Shown: positions 1-10,645 of the stretch, one piece after another
Numbering within the stretch: the first letter of the stretch is position 1
Layout: each line of letters starts with the position of its first letter
Assembly: GCF_901000735.1 (NCBI RefSeq)
Contig: NC_081551.1
Span: forward strand, 9,628,101-9,692,100
Source: Corylus avellana
Taxonomy: Eukaryota > Streptophyta > Magnoliopsida > Fagales > Betulaceae
Reading direction: 5' to 3'
DNA: 64,000 nucleotides
The notes under the pieces: model-generated
What the model saw: only the letters and a program-made list of their open reading frames with translations
What the model was told of the DNA's origin: nothing
The model's database searches: none
Made by a program: the position numbers and the translations under genes

Positions 1-380
1 AAAAGGAATTAAAGTCGGTTTAAGCCAAAATATGGCTACACGTTCGTACGGTAAAACCACCGTTCGAACAGGAACTAAACTGAAAGAAATAAAAAGCAAA
101 AAATAACATAGGCGTTCGAACGGGACTTCGAACGATCTTCAAACAAGACATTCTGACTTCTTTGAAAAGCTACGAGTTCAAACGGTTTTCGAGCGAGGCT
201 TTGATTGGAGTACACTGACCTCCTTGGATCAGCTACGCGTTCGAACGGGCTGATCTGCTATTCGAATGGTCTTCCGCTGTGTTGCGAGATTGTGAACGTG
301 TCACCATCTTCCAAGGTGTCTTCAAGCTTACATCCTCACAGCTCTTCCTCATGAACTCCTAAGCACTGTGATCTGCATCA
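1..380 (-). repeat. 3' LTR of gypsy copy A (partial)
   Basis: Matches the left LTR of copy B (27754-28133) with about 8 mismatches by hand count. The inner boundary CTGCATCA is followed on the plus strand by TCCTCCCCAAG, which is the complement of a polypurine tract (CTTGGGGAGGA). The outer part lies beyond the window. Confidence 0.85.
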
Positions 381-892
381 TCCTCCCCAAGTTGGATAGA
401 ATTCGCCCTCGAATTCGCATCTTCTTCCGATGAGTCTCCCGTAAACGGCACAAGGTGTTTGACATTGAAAACATCCGACGTCTTGATATGGCTGGAAAAC
501 TTTGACTGATAAGCATTGGGGTTGATCTTCTTCATAATCTCCACCAGATCAATCTTGCGGGCCACTAGCTTATTGTACTCCCCAACAGGAAATCTATCAT
601 TGTTTAGGACCACCCACACAAAGTCACCATCTTCAAACTCTAAGGCACGCCGCTTCTTATCCGCATCCGCCTTGTACTTTGCCGTCGACTCCTGTAGATT
701 CTTGATGGTTAGCTCGTGGCCCTCTTGTATTTGTGCAATAAGATCCTCCGCTTTGGAGTGTGTTCTATTCAAATTAGGGAGAGGTGCTAAGTCCAGCGGT
801 GCATGAGGATTACCTCTACAGATGATGGTAAACGAACTAAGGCCGGTGCTCTGGTTGGTTGATAGATTGTAGGCGAACTCAGCTTGGTACAA
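359..892 (-). pseudogene. Integrase C-terminal tail, gypsy copy A
   Basis: The 177-residue frame covers the region after the integrase core. It includes a basic GDFVW-type module typical of chromovirus integrase tails (FEDGDFVWVVL) followed by an acidic Ser/Asp-rich end (GDSSEEDANSRAN). It starts after an in-frame stop and so is disconnected from the core at 1061-1477. It reads through the polypurine tract into the 3' LTR and stops at 359, earlier relative to the coding start than its copy B counterpart. Confidence 0.8.
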
Positions 893-1060
893 CTACTTGT
901 CCCATGGCTTGAGGTGCTCCCCCACCAAACTCCAAAGCATTGTCCCCAAGGATCAATTGACGACCTCCGTTTGCCCATCCGTTTGTGGATGATAGGAACT
1001 ACTGAAATTGAGCCTCGTGTGAGATAGTTGCCACAAGCACAGCCAAAAGTGGCTAAGGAA

Positions 1061-1477
1061 TCACGTGTCGCGGTCTAAGACTATGGACAATGGTAAGCCG
1101 TGTAGTCGGTAAACCTCTCGGAAATACAATTGCGCCACATTCATGGCATTGGCAGTCTTCTTACAAGTAATAAAATGAACCATCTTAGAGAATCGATCAG
1201 CTACTACAAAGATGGAGTCATTACTTTTTTGAGTTCGAGGTAAACCCAACACGAAGTCCATGCACACGCTGGTCCAGAGGCCCTCTGGTATAGGCAGCGG
1301 CATACAATATCTGGCATTAGTAGCCACTCCTTTTGACACTTGGCACATCTTGTAGGAGTGCACAAACTTCTCCACCTCCTTCCTCATGCTTGGCCAATAA
1401 AACTGTTTCGCCACTAGTTGGATCGTTTTGTCTCGCCCCATGTGTCCCTCATTATGGCGCTCCTGGATAATCTTCAA
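1061..1477 (-). pseudogene. Integrase core, gypsy copy A
   Basis: A 138-residue fragment with the zinc-binding HHCC region (H-N-E-G-H near the start, C-x2-C supplied by the MCQVSKG segment) and the first part of the catalytic domain (MDFVLGLPRTQKSNDS, with the first catalytic Asp). It ends near the second catalytic Asp in LDRDT. Copy A retains the D-R-D context that copy B has changed to DRN. In the live element this enzyme inserts the cDNA into the host chromosome. The frame is interrupted on both sides. Confidence 0.85.
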
Positions 1478-2079
1478 CCTTAGGCTTTAGTCGGGAATGC
1501 ATAGTTGGGTACCCTTGAAGAGGAACCCTTTATGCAATCCAAAGTCACTTTGTACTCCTGCAGATACATCACCAACAGTAGAACCAAAGGGAGGATCAAT
1601 TGATAAATAATCTTTTAGGAACTCAATCAATTTCCTCACTTTTCATGGTGGTCAGGAGGGTCGACTTCCGGCTCCTTGTTTAACACTCCCAACTTGTGTT
1701 TGATGGTGATGGAGAATTGTTGTACATATGCAGCACACTTCGCATGCCGGGTGGATAGTTTATCTTGACAATTGAGGTGCTTCAGCACCTCATGATCCGA
1801 GTACAAGATAAAATCATTGTAGGCTAGGTATCCAATGCCTCAATGATTGCACCAATGTGTAAAACTCCATGTCATAGGTGCTATAGTTGAGCCTTAAACC
1901 ACTTAACTTTTTGCTAAAATTGCCACCGATTTTCCCCCTTGACTTAGCACCACTCTAATGCCGATCTTGGAAGAGTCACAATGCAACTCAAATGGCAACT
2001 CGAAATATGGGAGAACATGCAAGGGGGCCAAGGTCAACTTGAGCTTTATCAACTCAAAAGCTTCTGTAGCCACCTCACT

Positions 2080-2811
2080 TCAAGAAAACTTTCCCACTTT
2101 CATGCACTCAGTGATAGGCGCCATGATGGTGCTAAAGTCATGGATGAAACGCCTATAAAATGAAACCAACCCATGGAAGCTCCTCACCTCATGTAGTGTA
2201 GTGGGGATGGGCCAATACCTAACGGCTGCCACCTTTGACTCGTCCACCGCCAATCCATCCTTGAACACCACATAGCCAAGGAAAAGAACCGAATCTGTCA
2301 TGAATGAACATTTGGCCGGAGATGCGAAGAACTTCTCCCTCCAGAGCACTTGAAGTACTTCCCTCACATGTTGAATGTGTGTCTCTTTATCAGGGATGTA
2401 AATAAGGATGTCATCGAAGTATACCACTATAAAATTCCCAATGAAAGGCCGAAAAGCTTGATTCATCACCCTCATAAAGGTTCTAGGAGCATTAGAGAGT
2501 CCAAATGGCATTACCAACCATTCATAAAGTCCCTCCCGCATCTTAAATGTCGTCTTCCATTCATCACTAGGTTGCACCCGAATCTGATGATACCCACTCC
2601 TTAGATCAAGCTTTGTGAAGATTGTTACCTCGCTCAATTGGTCTAACAAATCATCTAATTGGGAAATAGGAAATCGGTACCTCACCGTGATCTTGTTAAT
2701 GGCTCCACTCTCCATGCACATCCTCCATATGACATCTTTTTTGGGGTGAGCAATGCCGATACCGCAAACGGGCTCAAACTCTCTCGAATATGCCCCTTGG
2801 CCAATAACCAC
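2080..2811 (-). pseudogene. Reverse transcriptase, gypsy copy A
   Basis: The 243-residue frame holds the RT palm: [15 protein letters not shown] (first catalytic Asp), the [13 protein letters not shown] motif ([17 protein letters not shown]) and the YFDD catalytic box. It then enters the connection/RNase H region ([13 protein letters not shown]). It would copy the element RNA into DNA. The N-terminal part of the domain is in another frame (2682-3368). The sequence is identical to copy B at 29833-30564. Confidence 0.9.
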
Positions 2812-3570
2812 TCCACTTGTCGCCTCAATTCTTCATGTTCTTTGGGGCTCATAAGGTAGTGTGGCCAGTTAGGTAGACTCAATCCAGGCACTAAGTCAAT
2901 TTGATGTTGAATGTCATGAAGAGGAGGAAGCTCTTCAGGTAACTCTGCCAGAAATACATCGGCAAACTCTTCCACTAACCCCATGGCCTCTTCCGGCACC
3001 TCTTCTATTTTGTTGCCCTCTCTGCCTAACAGCACATACACAACCTTTGATGCCAACATCTCCGTGATAAACTCCCGTTTTGTCAATAGTGATTGAGAAT
3101 GGCCTGCCCCCTTTGAGGGTTTAGGTCCGTTTCCCAAGCTTGGTAGGAGTGTCAGTCTCACGTTGTCTACTATGAAGCTATATGTGTTCTTCCTTCCATC
3201 ATGGTGCGCATTCCAGTCATATTGCCACGGTCTCCCCAACAACAAGTGGCATGCATCCATGGCCACCACATAGCACCACATTTTATCTTTGTACTTGGAC
3301 CCAATTGAAATAGACACAAGACAACACTTAGATACAATTACCTCGATGCCTTTTTTGAGCCACTCCAAACGGTGGGTTGGAGTGTTGCTCTGTCTCTAGG
3401 GCCAACTTCCGTACCGCTTCTTCTGCCACAACATTTTCACAACTACCCGAATCAATGACAAGTTGACATACCTTGCTCCCAACAGTGCATGTTGAGTGAA
3501 ATAGGTTGTGGCACTGCTCGTCTTCACCTTCGACTTTCCGGGGTATAAAGCAAACCCTCCTTACCATCAA
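2682..3570 (-). pseudogene. Protease and protease-RT linker, gypsy copy A
   Basis: The frame at 3328-3570 carries a retropepsin active site written DSG (LVIDSGSCENVV) in place of the usual DTG/DSG. The overlapping frame 2682-3368 continues with the LLLGRPWQYD flap/C-terminal motif and the linker to RT. Splitting over two frames shows a frameshift near 3330-3368. The aspartic protease normally cuts the Gag-Pol polyprotein. Identical to copy B. Confidence 0.85.
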
Positions 3571-3717
3571 GAGAGGACCATCATCGCCCGTGATAAACTC
3601 CTCATCTGCCTCTTCTTCACCATCATAAGTTGCCTCTTACTCTTCTCTGTTGCCTAGCTCATCGAAGGCTTCTCAAGAATCAAAAAGTAGACTCTTACCA
3701 TACTTCTCTCCCTTGCA

Positions 3718-3759
3718 ACAATCGGCCATCCGGTGGCCCGACTCGCCACATTGAAAGCA
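3718..3759 (-). pseudogene. CCHC zinc knuckle of Gag, gypsy copy A
   Basis: Reverse-strand translation gives a canonical C-x2-C-x4-H-x4-C knuckle (CFQCGESGHRMADC), the nucleocapsid RNA-binding motif. It lies outside the longer open frames because the surrounding Gag frame is broken. Confidence 0.85.
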
Positions 3760-3947
3760 CTTGGTGACCTATAGTACCCCCGGTTTGGCTTGACTACCCC
3801 ACGTTTGTGGGGCTTCTACTTTGACGCCCTTTGGTAGGCCTCCGAAACATTGGTGGGGTCAAAGAGATTCAATGAATCTTGGATTTGTTGTTGCATACCT
3901 CCAATATACCGGTACACTAGTTGATCATTCGATTCGGATAGATCTAC

Positions 3948-4515
3948 TCATGTCAAAAGCTTGTAGAACTCTTCTATGTATTCATCCACGAACTTCAAAC
4001 CTTGACTCCAATTCTGCAGCCGTTGATACATGGTTTGGGTATAATTGTGAGGCGAAAAGGCGGGCTGCATGTGTTTCAACAATTTCTCCAAATTGTCGAT
4101 CTTCCTCTTGCCTTGCCGCACCCTAGCCTGTTTCAACTGCAGCCACCATGCTGCAGCTCTTCTCTGAAACTTGGTTGCGACCAAAGAAACTTGTCACTTG
4201 GATATCAAATTTGAATCCTCTCTCCCACCGATTAGCATGAGCTTGTGCAGGGGGTCGATGTCCCTGTGTTCGGTGCTCCGCAAAAGGGTTCTCGAATCCA
4301 TACCCGTAATCGTCTTCATCTTCCTCCTCTGATGCATGCGATGGTGGTCGACGTTGACGCCTGTCATGTGCGCGCGCGTTGGCTAGTTGGGTAGTGAGCT
4401 CTTCAATCTGATACCTCATAGCCTCAAATTGCTCATCCACGTGCTGCCACCCTGTCGCCTCTTGTTCTCCATGAAACTGATTCCTCGCGTTCATGCAAGT
4501 CGTGCAAACTTGCAT
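3948..4515 (-). pseudogene. Gag, gypsy copy A
   Basis: Two overlapping frames (4123-4515 and 3948-4184) encode an Arg/His/Glu-rich N-terminus and the capsid segment (AAAWWLQLKQAR, a common gypsy Gag signature, then YKLLT). The shift between frames near 4123-4184 breaks the protein. Identical to copy B at 31701-32268. Confidence 0.85.
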
Positions 4516-4559
4516 AGCAGTTGCCCTTTCCTCTTGTGACTAGAGCCATGGAAAGTAAC

Positions 4560-4575
4560 TGACCCTCTGATGCCA
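4560..4575 (-). other. Primer binding site, gypsy copy A
   Basis: On the minus strand TGGCATCAGAGGGTCA lies two bases inside the 5' LTR that starts at 4578. It differs by one base from the TGGTATCAGAG core complementary to initiator tRNA-Met. Confidence 0.75.
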
Positions 4576-4631
4576 ATTGATGCAGCCTGACTTGGTGGGA
4601 AGCAAAGAAAATAGTATAAGAAGAAAGATAA

Positions 4632-4731
4632 NNNNNNNNNNNNNNNNNNNNNNNNNNNNNNNNNNNNNNNNNNNNNNNNNNNNNNNNNNNNNNNNNNNNN
4701 NNNNNNNNNNNNNNNNNNNNNNNNNNNNNNN
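4632..4731. other. Assembly gap, 100 N
   Basis: Exactly 100 N, a common placeholder for a gap of unknown size. Open frames crossing it are artefacts. It interrupts the 5' LTR of gypsy copy A on the left and begins in a poly(A)-like run on the right. Confidence 0.99.
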
Positions 4732-5567
4732 AAAAAAAAAAAAAAAAAAAAAAAAAAATCCAGATCCATCCATTTTTGACCCGATCCAACAGGTTAGAAC
4801 CGGATTGTCTCAAATCGGGTCATACCATCCATTAAAGGTCAATGGGTTTTCGGGCTTTTTTTGGCCCAATTCAAACCGGCCCACTCTTCAACCCGATCCA
4901 ACGGGTTTGAAATCCGATTCAAACCAATCCATCAACCCAAATTGGATCCATACAAGCATCCGACCCGATCTAAAACCGGTTCCAACCGGGTCATTGGTTC
5001 AAATCGGATCTCCGCCCAACCCGGTCCAATACCGGTTCCTAAACTGGGTCATCGGGGTCAAGCTCTTCAAACCGGTCCAAATTTGTCAACTCGATTCATC
5101 GGGTTAGACTCGGTTCATATAATTTTCGGGTCAACCATTTTAATGGTCCATAGGTTTTGGCCATCTTTGGCCCATTCAACCGGCCCAATTGATTCAATTT
5201 CTTCAAGGCCTCAAGCCCAATTTCTTTAAGGCTTCAGCCCAACCAGCTGCCTCTGCCTGCCGCCTTTCACCGCCACCGGCCACCTCCAGCGACTTTTCCG
5301 ACGTACCTAAAAAAAAAAACAAAAAACAAAAAAAAATTCCTTTCTTTTTCTCAAACCTTGAGTTTGAGGGAGGATATTGGAGTATTTGAGAAATCACCCG
5401 GATCCAAGATTTTCAACCCAACGGGTTAGAACCGGGTTCTGCTGCCGCCAGCCTCCGTGCACCGCCTCCGGCCATCACTCCGGCAACTTTTACGGCGACC
5501 AAAAAAAAAAAAAATCTTTTCCTTTATATTTCCAACCTCAATTTTATACATTGAGTTTGAGAGGGAA
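4732..5567 (+). mobile_element. Internal 3' end of a copia-like LTR element
   Basis: After an A-rich run the sequence is dominated by degenerate repeats of ACCCGATCCAA / AACCGGTTC type and has no recognisable protein. Near its end a block of about 190 bp (about 5215-5400) is repeated in degenerate form (about 5440-5585). Each ends in a TTGAGTTTGAG-type polypurine tract followed by an LTR start or its remnant. The functional polypurine tract is 5553-5567, directly before the LTR. Confidence 0.6.
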
Positions 5568-5804
5568 TGTTAAGAGTATATTTGATATTATTTTAGGGTT
5601 ATTATGTTTCCTTATATATTTTAGATTTAGTCTAGGGTTTCTTGCTTATGAGTCCTAGCCTCTCTATATATAGAGGTCATTGTAATCATATTATATACAT
5701 AATCATAATAGAAGAGATGTAGTCTTATATGCTTCCGCTCTCTCTCTTCTCTCTCTCTCTCTCTCTTTCTTCCGCTTCTAATATATTATCCAATATATTT
5801 AACA
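5568..5804 (+). repeat. 3' LTR of a copia-like element
   Basis: A 237-bp LTR beginning TGTTAAGAGTATA and ending TATATTTAACA, with imperfect terminal inverted repeats TGTTAA/TTAACA. It holds a TATA-like CTATATATAGAGG near 5664 and a TCTCTC tract near 5740-5765. The preceding polypurine tract fixes the orientation. Its 5' partner is missing beyond the gap. Confidence in the copia superfamily rests only on LTR form. Confidence 0.7.
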
Positions 5805-5874
5805 CTCATTATTTGTAATCTCCAATATCCTCTAACTATACTCTCATACATCACAGTTTATAGTTTTATTTTAG

Positions 5875-6110
5875 GGAAAAATGCTCCAATGGTCTTTGAG
5901 ATATGAATTTTTTATCAAATCACTTTATAAGGTTCACAAGTTATCAGTTTATACTAATGAATAAATAAAAAATTGATAACTTCACTTTAAACCCCTAAAT
6001 TACCACTTGATTTAACAAGTCCCCTTAAAACTTCAAAACATCTCAATTTGAACCCTTGAACTTTCAGTTGCAGTTAATTTAAACCCCTTCGTCAGTTACC
6101 CCTAAAAAAA
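5875..6110. repeat. Half of a long-TIR MITE
   Basis: The sequence AACCCCTAAATTACC...CTTCGTCAGTTACC resembles one arm of the Mutator-like MITE at 13235-13800 (shared CAATTTGAACCCTTGAACTTT-type text and the TTCGTCAG inner end). No opposite arm was found, so it is a fragment. Confidence 0.5.
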
Positions 6111-6643
6111 AAAAAATAATAAATAAAGCTATCAATTTACTGTCCTAAGGTTAGAATTGTTGTCAAATAAATCATTCTTTGTCATAGCCAATCAAAAGAC
6201 AACATGTATCCTTTTTTATAAAAAAAATTAAAAATTAAAAAAAAAAAAAAATCTAACCACCCCCAGATTATATATATATATACACTCCAACTTACCAGCC
6301 TGCTTGCATTCATTTTTCCAAATGGTATTCAAGTTTTAAAATCTAAAAATTGAGCCTCACCCATGAAAAACATGTTTGAGTTCAAGTTTCTGAAAACTGG
6401 TTTTCTAGAACCAGTTCCAGAAATATGGCCTGAAATCAGTTTGGCAATAGGTTTCATTTTAAGACATACAAAAATCAGTTTTATACAACATACATTTCTA
6501 TTTTTCCCCACAAAAATCAGTTTTTTGTTTGCAGTTATCAACCTCTTTGTGAAGTTTCACAACAACTCAAAACCTCTTTTTGTTTTTGTTTTTTTGTTTT
6601 TTGTTTTTTTTCAAATATAGCAAAAACAAAATGTCAAAATCCT

Positions 6644-6652
6644 CCTATAAAT
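6644..6652 (+). promoter_or_regulatory. TATA box of the proteinase inhibitor gene
   Basis: CTATAAATA lies about 70 bp upstream of the start codon at 6718, a normal plant spacing with a short leader. The leader is C/T- and A-rich and has no upstream ATG after the TATA box. Confidence 0.65.
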
Positions 6653-6717
6653 ATCGGTTACTTAAGTCCCTTCCTTTCACATCAATTTCTTTCAAACAAT
6701 CAAAAGTACACTCAATC

Positions 6718-8507
6718 ATGAAGAGCTTGTTCATTTTGGCCCTCTCCCTACTTGTTCTTTTCGTCACTTGCGGTAACTTCTTAAAAATCTACTTTATATA
6801 TATTGAAACCTATAAATAATGTGTTATTGGCGTGCAAAACCATGTCAAACATTCATTTTATACGTTATATTAAAGTTAATTTTTCCCATTTATATCATAA
6901 AAGATTTACATAAACATTTGTTTCAACAATTTAACATATTTAGAGGATTGAATGGCTCTCGTTACTCAAGCATTTATAAGATAATAATTTGTATGATGTT
7001 TATATAGTATGTAGCATTTCATTATATAACTATATTCAAAGTAATCACTTGAATGTTAAAGAAAGTTAAGGAACACAGTAATAATTGAGCGTCAATTAAG
7101 ACAAAAAGCAAATGTGCCTAACTATTTAAGTATAATAAGATAACTCGTAAGAGAACATGCAAACTATATAGCAAGATAGTTATAGTTTTTAGAATAATAC
7201 CCCATGTTCAATAACATGCAAATATTATGTCATGGTAGGTTCTTCTGCTTCCATAGAAACCAAGCCGAAGGCTAAAGTGGTTGCATGGCCTAGTTACCCG
7301 CCGTGTGTTAGTGGTTTTTGTACAGATCAGATATGTTGTGCTCAAGGTACTCTTTCTCGCTTTCTCTCTCATATATTTTCAAATTTTATTTAATTTATAA
7401 CCTTGATCGGTGCGGACAAAGATTCTCGAAGAGTCATTTCATGATCAATATTTACTGTTGTTGTATTTAACGATATAAATAATGCCATGTGATAAATATA
7501 TTGGCATGCTATTCAAAAATTATAGATATGATATAATTCACACCATTAGATGCAACAAAATTAAATTTTAATCATTATATTCATTTCACTTAAAATTGAG
7601 AGTATCCTTATGATCATAATTAACAACTTTGTTAAGACAAATGAGTGTTTTTAAGATTATGAAAAGAAAATCCTTCTTGTCGTTTATTTAAATTTGAGTG
7701 TAGTTTTAAGTGGGCATTATTTCAAGTACTAAAAAAGTAGAAAAAAAAAAGAAAAAAAAATGTAATATTAAGTAAAAGATCTCATTATGTTCGTATTTAG
7801 TTTGTTCAACTTCCAAATTCCATTTTAATTATTTCCAAGTTTATTCTTAGAATCCAAAACCCTTTTTTATTTGGCATTTAAAAAAAAAAAATGGTCTTTT
7901 TCTTCATAATAATGACCTTTTTTTTTTTTTTTAAATGACAATTTTTCTGAAGAAAAATACATTTTTTTTAAAAAAAATAATGGCAAATAAAAAAAGAAAC
8001 ACATAGTATGTTATTCCTTCAAAAATTATTTTTTATTTTTTATTTTGTTTTTAAAGACCGACTTTAAAAACATTCCTCATTACTAATATATGACTTAAGA
8101 CGTAATAGTAAAAACCAGCACTTAAAAAAAAAAAAAAAAAAACAACATTACTCTATTATCATCGTGAAAGCTTTCAAGTTATTATTTTTTTCTTTTTTAT
8201 TTGATTTTTTTTTTTTAAATAAATGATAATGCTTGGGGATTTTCTTCTCCACACCATATAAATGATCATATTGTAGGGACTTGTATCAAAGTGTGATATT
8301 TTTCTTGTAGGTTACAAATTTCGATGGCCTCAATTGGTTGGAAAGAATGGGCAACTAGCCAAGGCTATGATACAAAAGGATAATCCTCTGGTAACAGTAG
8401 TGGTCCTACGCCCCGGCACAGTAGGATTGGCGGATTTCTGTTGCAATCGTGTATACCTTGTCCTTGATCACAATGGGAAGGTCCGTCTTGTACCTATAGT
8501 TGGCTGA
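6718..8507 (+). CDS. Potato type I serine proteinase inhibitor, Cys-rich variant
   Basis: Three exons, 6718-6772, 7239-7346 and 8311-8507, with GT-AG phase-1 introns give a 119-residue protein. Residues 1 to about 20 form a hydrophobic secretion signal (MKSLFILALSLLVLFVTC). Exon 3 (residues 56-119) is the potato inhibitor I fold: WPQLVGK near the start, DNPLVTVVVL, the binding loop around LADFCCNRV, and the terminal PIVG. Aligning with known members places Ala95 at P1 and Asp96 at P1', an unusual small P1 that would favour elastase-like targets rather than trypsin or chymotrypsin (inference). Exon 2 adds a 36-residue segment with CVSGFCTDQICC, and two more Cys (98, 99) follow the loop. Mature members usually have about 70 residues and few Cys, so this is an extended form. 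Expected to be secreted and act in defence. The frame is intact, so it is probably functional. Confidence 0.87.
6773..7238 (+). other. Intron 1 of the proteinase inhibitor gene
   Basis: Begins GTAACTTC and ends ATGGTAG. AT-rich, 466 bp, without recognisable inserts. Confidence 0.8.
7347..8310 (+). other. Intron 2 of the proteinase inhibitor gene
   Basis: Begins GTACTCTTTC and ends TTTCTTGTAG. 964 bp, with many A and T homopolymers between 7740 and 8210 and no coding signal. Confidence 0.8.
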
Positions 8508-9212
8508 GACTACTTTTTGTAATTAATTTTGAAACAAATAAATAACTACGTATTATTATTCTTTTGAGCCATTTGTAGAAAAAAACTTCTATTCCTATTT
8601 GCTAATTATATTATCTATGTATGTTGGAAACATTGACACAATTAAAAATTTGAAAGAAATATTATCAATAATTTAATAGTTTGAAAGGGATGTATACTTT
8701 TCCTAGCGAGTGAATCACGTCTTTCAACTTGGTTTATATCATAAATATGTTTATATTTAAATTCTTATACAAGATATTATTAGCAACTTGAAAGGAAAAA
8801 TGAAAAAATGATTGAGATATTATATATAAATTCCTCACAAATATCAACGCATGTGGATCATGTGGCAAACACAAACAGACTTGAGATTCCCATAAGCAGT
8901 CAACAAGATCTGTTTTTATTTTTTTGTTTTTGTTTTTGTTTTTTTTAAGCAAAGCCAAAGCCAAAGCCAAAGCCAACAACTGAATGGATTGGAATTTTTT
9001 GGTAATTTTATTGACAAATTATTAATAATTTGAGCGGTGCATGTTAAAATTTACTTATTTGATAACATGTCTGTTTGAGTTTATGATTTTAAAATGTTAT
9101 TTTTAAAAATGCAGGTAAATGTTTAATAAAATCGCAGTTTATCCTTTAAAATTATATATATATTTTTTTTAAAAAAAAACACATTTTTAGTTGCGTTTTG
9201 TAAAAATGTAGA
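8508..9212. other. AT-rich intergenic sequence
   Basis: Holds the 3' flank of the inhibitor gene and a T/GTTTTT stretch followed by four tandem AAGCC(A) units (8949-8975). I see no gene. From about 9030 there is one arm of a possible larger inverted-repeat element that resumes near 10010-10160. Confidence 0.6.
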
Positions 9213-10007
9213 TTCCGTTTAGTTTGCGAAATAGATCAATTTTATTTGATAATGGCCTATTCCTATGAATGGTTATTTATTTGAGAATAACGATTCCATT
9301 ATGAAGATGAATACTTATTCCTTTAAAAAATGAGATGAATAGCTATTCTTTAAGGAATGAGAAATACTAGAGAGTCAAACAAATGAATCCAAAAAAGTTT
9401 TCAAACTGACGTGGCAAGGGTTTTTAAATTGAAAAAAATGCAATTCTCTCTCTCTTGTCTACCACGTCAGTTTGGAAATTTTTTTAGGTTCATTTGTTTT
9501 GCTCCATAGCACTTATCTTAAGGAATAGACTGCATTTTTTTTTATTTTTTATTTTTTTATTATTATAAAAAAAAACACTAACATTATTTTTTATTTTATT
9601 TTGAACTTAAAAATTTAAAAACATGATAAATAAAGTGAGTTGCCAATCACCCCAATGGGGCCACCACCAGAAGAGGGCGAGGGTGGTCGCACCACCCAGT
9701 GGCATTTCAGGGTGGCTGAGGCCACCATAGATTTGCTTCAGGGGTGGCTGCGACTAACCCCACCCATTGGGGTGGTCGGTCACCAACTTTATTTTCTAGG
9801 TTTCTTATTTTATTTTATTTAAATTTCAGTTGAAAAATAAATAATATGAGGTTTTTAATAATTTTGATTCAATTCTAGTTAGTGCATGTGTCTTGTTAAT
9901 GTTACCAAATCAAAAAATATGAATAACTATTTCATTCAACTATCCTTTATTCTCAATAATAACATTTTTTTTAATAGAATACTCATTTTCCAAAACAAAC
10001 GAGGCCG
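9213..10007. mobile_element. MITE-like element with GTTTAGTTTGCG termini
   Basis: The left end CCGTTTAGTTTGCGAAATAG pairs imperfectly with the reverse complement of the right end (ACGGCCTCGTTTGTTTTGGA). AATAA-rich arms follow on both sides. The centre (9640-9790) has repeated GGTGG/CCACC motifs also found in the elements at 15564, 19945 and 61449. No transposase. Clean target duplications were not found, so the borders are approximate. Confidence 0.55.
9380..9500. repeat. Small inverted repeat nested in the MITE
   Basis: CAAATGAATCCAAAAAAG...CAAACTGACGTGG is mirrored by CCACGTCAGTTTGG...GGTTCATTTG with a loop of about 45 bp. It can fold into a stem of about 35 bp and looks like a separate short MITE inserted in the larger one. 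Confidence 0.65.
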
Positions 10008-10596
10008 TAATCTAAAACAATTCATTTTATGCGATTTGGTTTAATTTGCATTTTAAATTACAATTTTTTAAAAATGCAATGACAAACAATCAATTTGATG
10101 CCAATTAGTTTAAAAACACACTTTTTATTTATGAAATCACAATGACAAACGCATCCGAAGTGGTTCAACCGTCAAAAATTTATTTAGAATAAGGACATTC
10201 TTGCAATATGTTGCAATTTAGGCCCCAAAAATAAAAAAAAATAAAAAAAATTGGATATTCTCGGTTGAATCCGTGGGCCTTTCATTTGACTGGAGCAATG
10301 CTTAAGGACTACGCAAGATCACGGAGGAGTTATCGTGTACGCAAATCTGCCAACTACTATCCTACAATTTCAACGTTGACCTCACTCTCACCGGCCTCTC
10401 ATTATACGCCACGTCTTGCTCAAAGCAGCTCTCTAACCTGGAGTCACAACTGATCGGGTGCCAGCTGGCAACTGAAGAGGATAAAGAAGAGAAGGCTCGT
10501 AGACGATTGGGGTCAACGCGGCTCAAAAACTGACAAAGGCCCGCAATCCAACGCGCTAAATTATCCGCGTGCTTGCCAATCTCTCTCGTCTTATCC

Positions 10597-10605
10597 TATT
10601 TAAAC
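10597..10605 (+). promoter_or_regulatory. TATA box of the cystatin gene
   Basis: CTATTTAAA lies 40-50 bp before the start codon region at 10646 and follows a C/T-rich stretch. Position and form fit a plant core promoter. Confidence 0.6.
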
Positions 10606-10645
10606 CCACTCATTGATTGATGATCGGCAAGCAGAAGAAGAGGAG

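Larger units (their letters stand above)
1..4631 (-). mobile_element. Ty3/gypsy retrotransposon copy A, CRM-like, truncated
   Basis: A minus-strand LTR element reading gag, protease, reverse transcriptase, RNase H, integrase from right to left. The window start cuts its 3' LTR and a 100-N gap cuts its 5' LTR after 54 bases. It is collinear without indels with copy B (27754-32384, constant offset 27753). All reading frames are broken into short pieces, so it is dead. The extended integrase tail running into the 3' LTR, the iMet-type primer site and the integrase sequence resemble the CRM (centromeric) chromovirus clade. That lineage call is from recalled family features and is moderately sure. 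Confidence 0.9.

Noticed and set aside
4433..5107. Frames crossing the N run
   Set aside because: They exist only because N does not encode stops. Both sides belong to different elements.
10265..10453. 62-residue frame upstream of cystatin
   Set aside because: No recognised motif, no TATA box at a suitable distance, and it lies in the cystatin promoter region.
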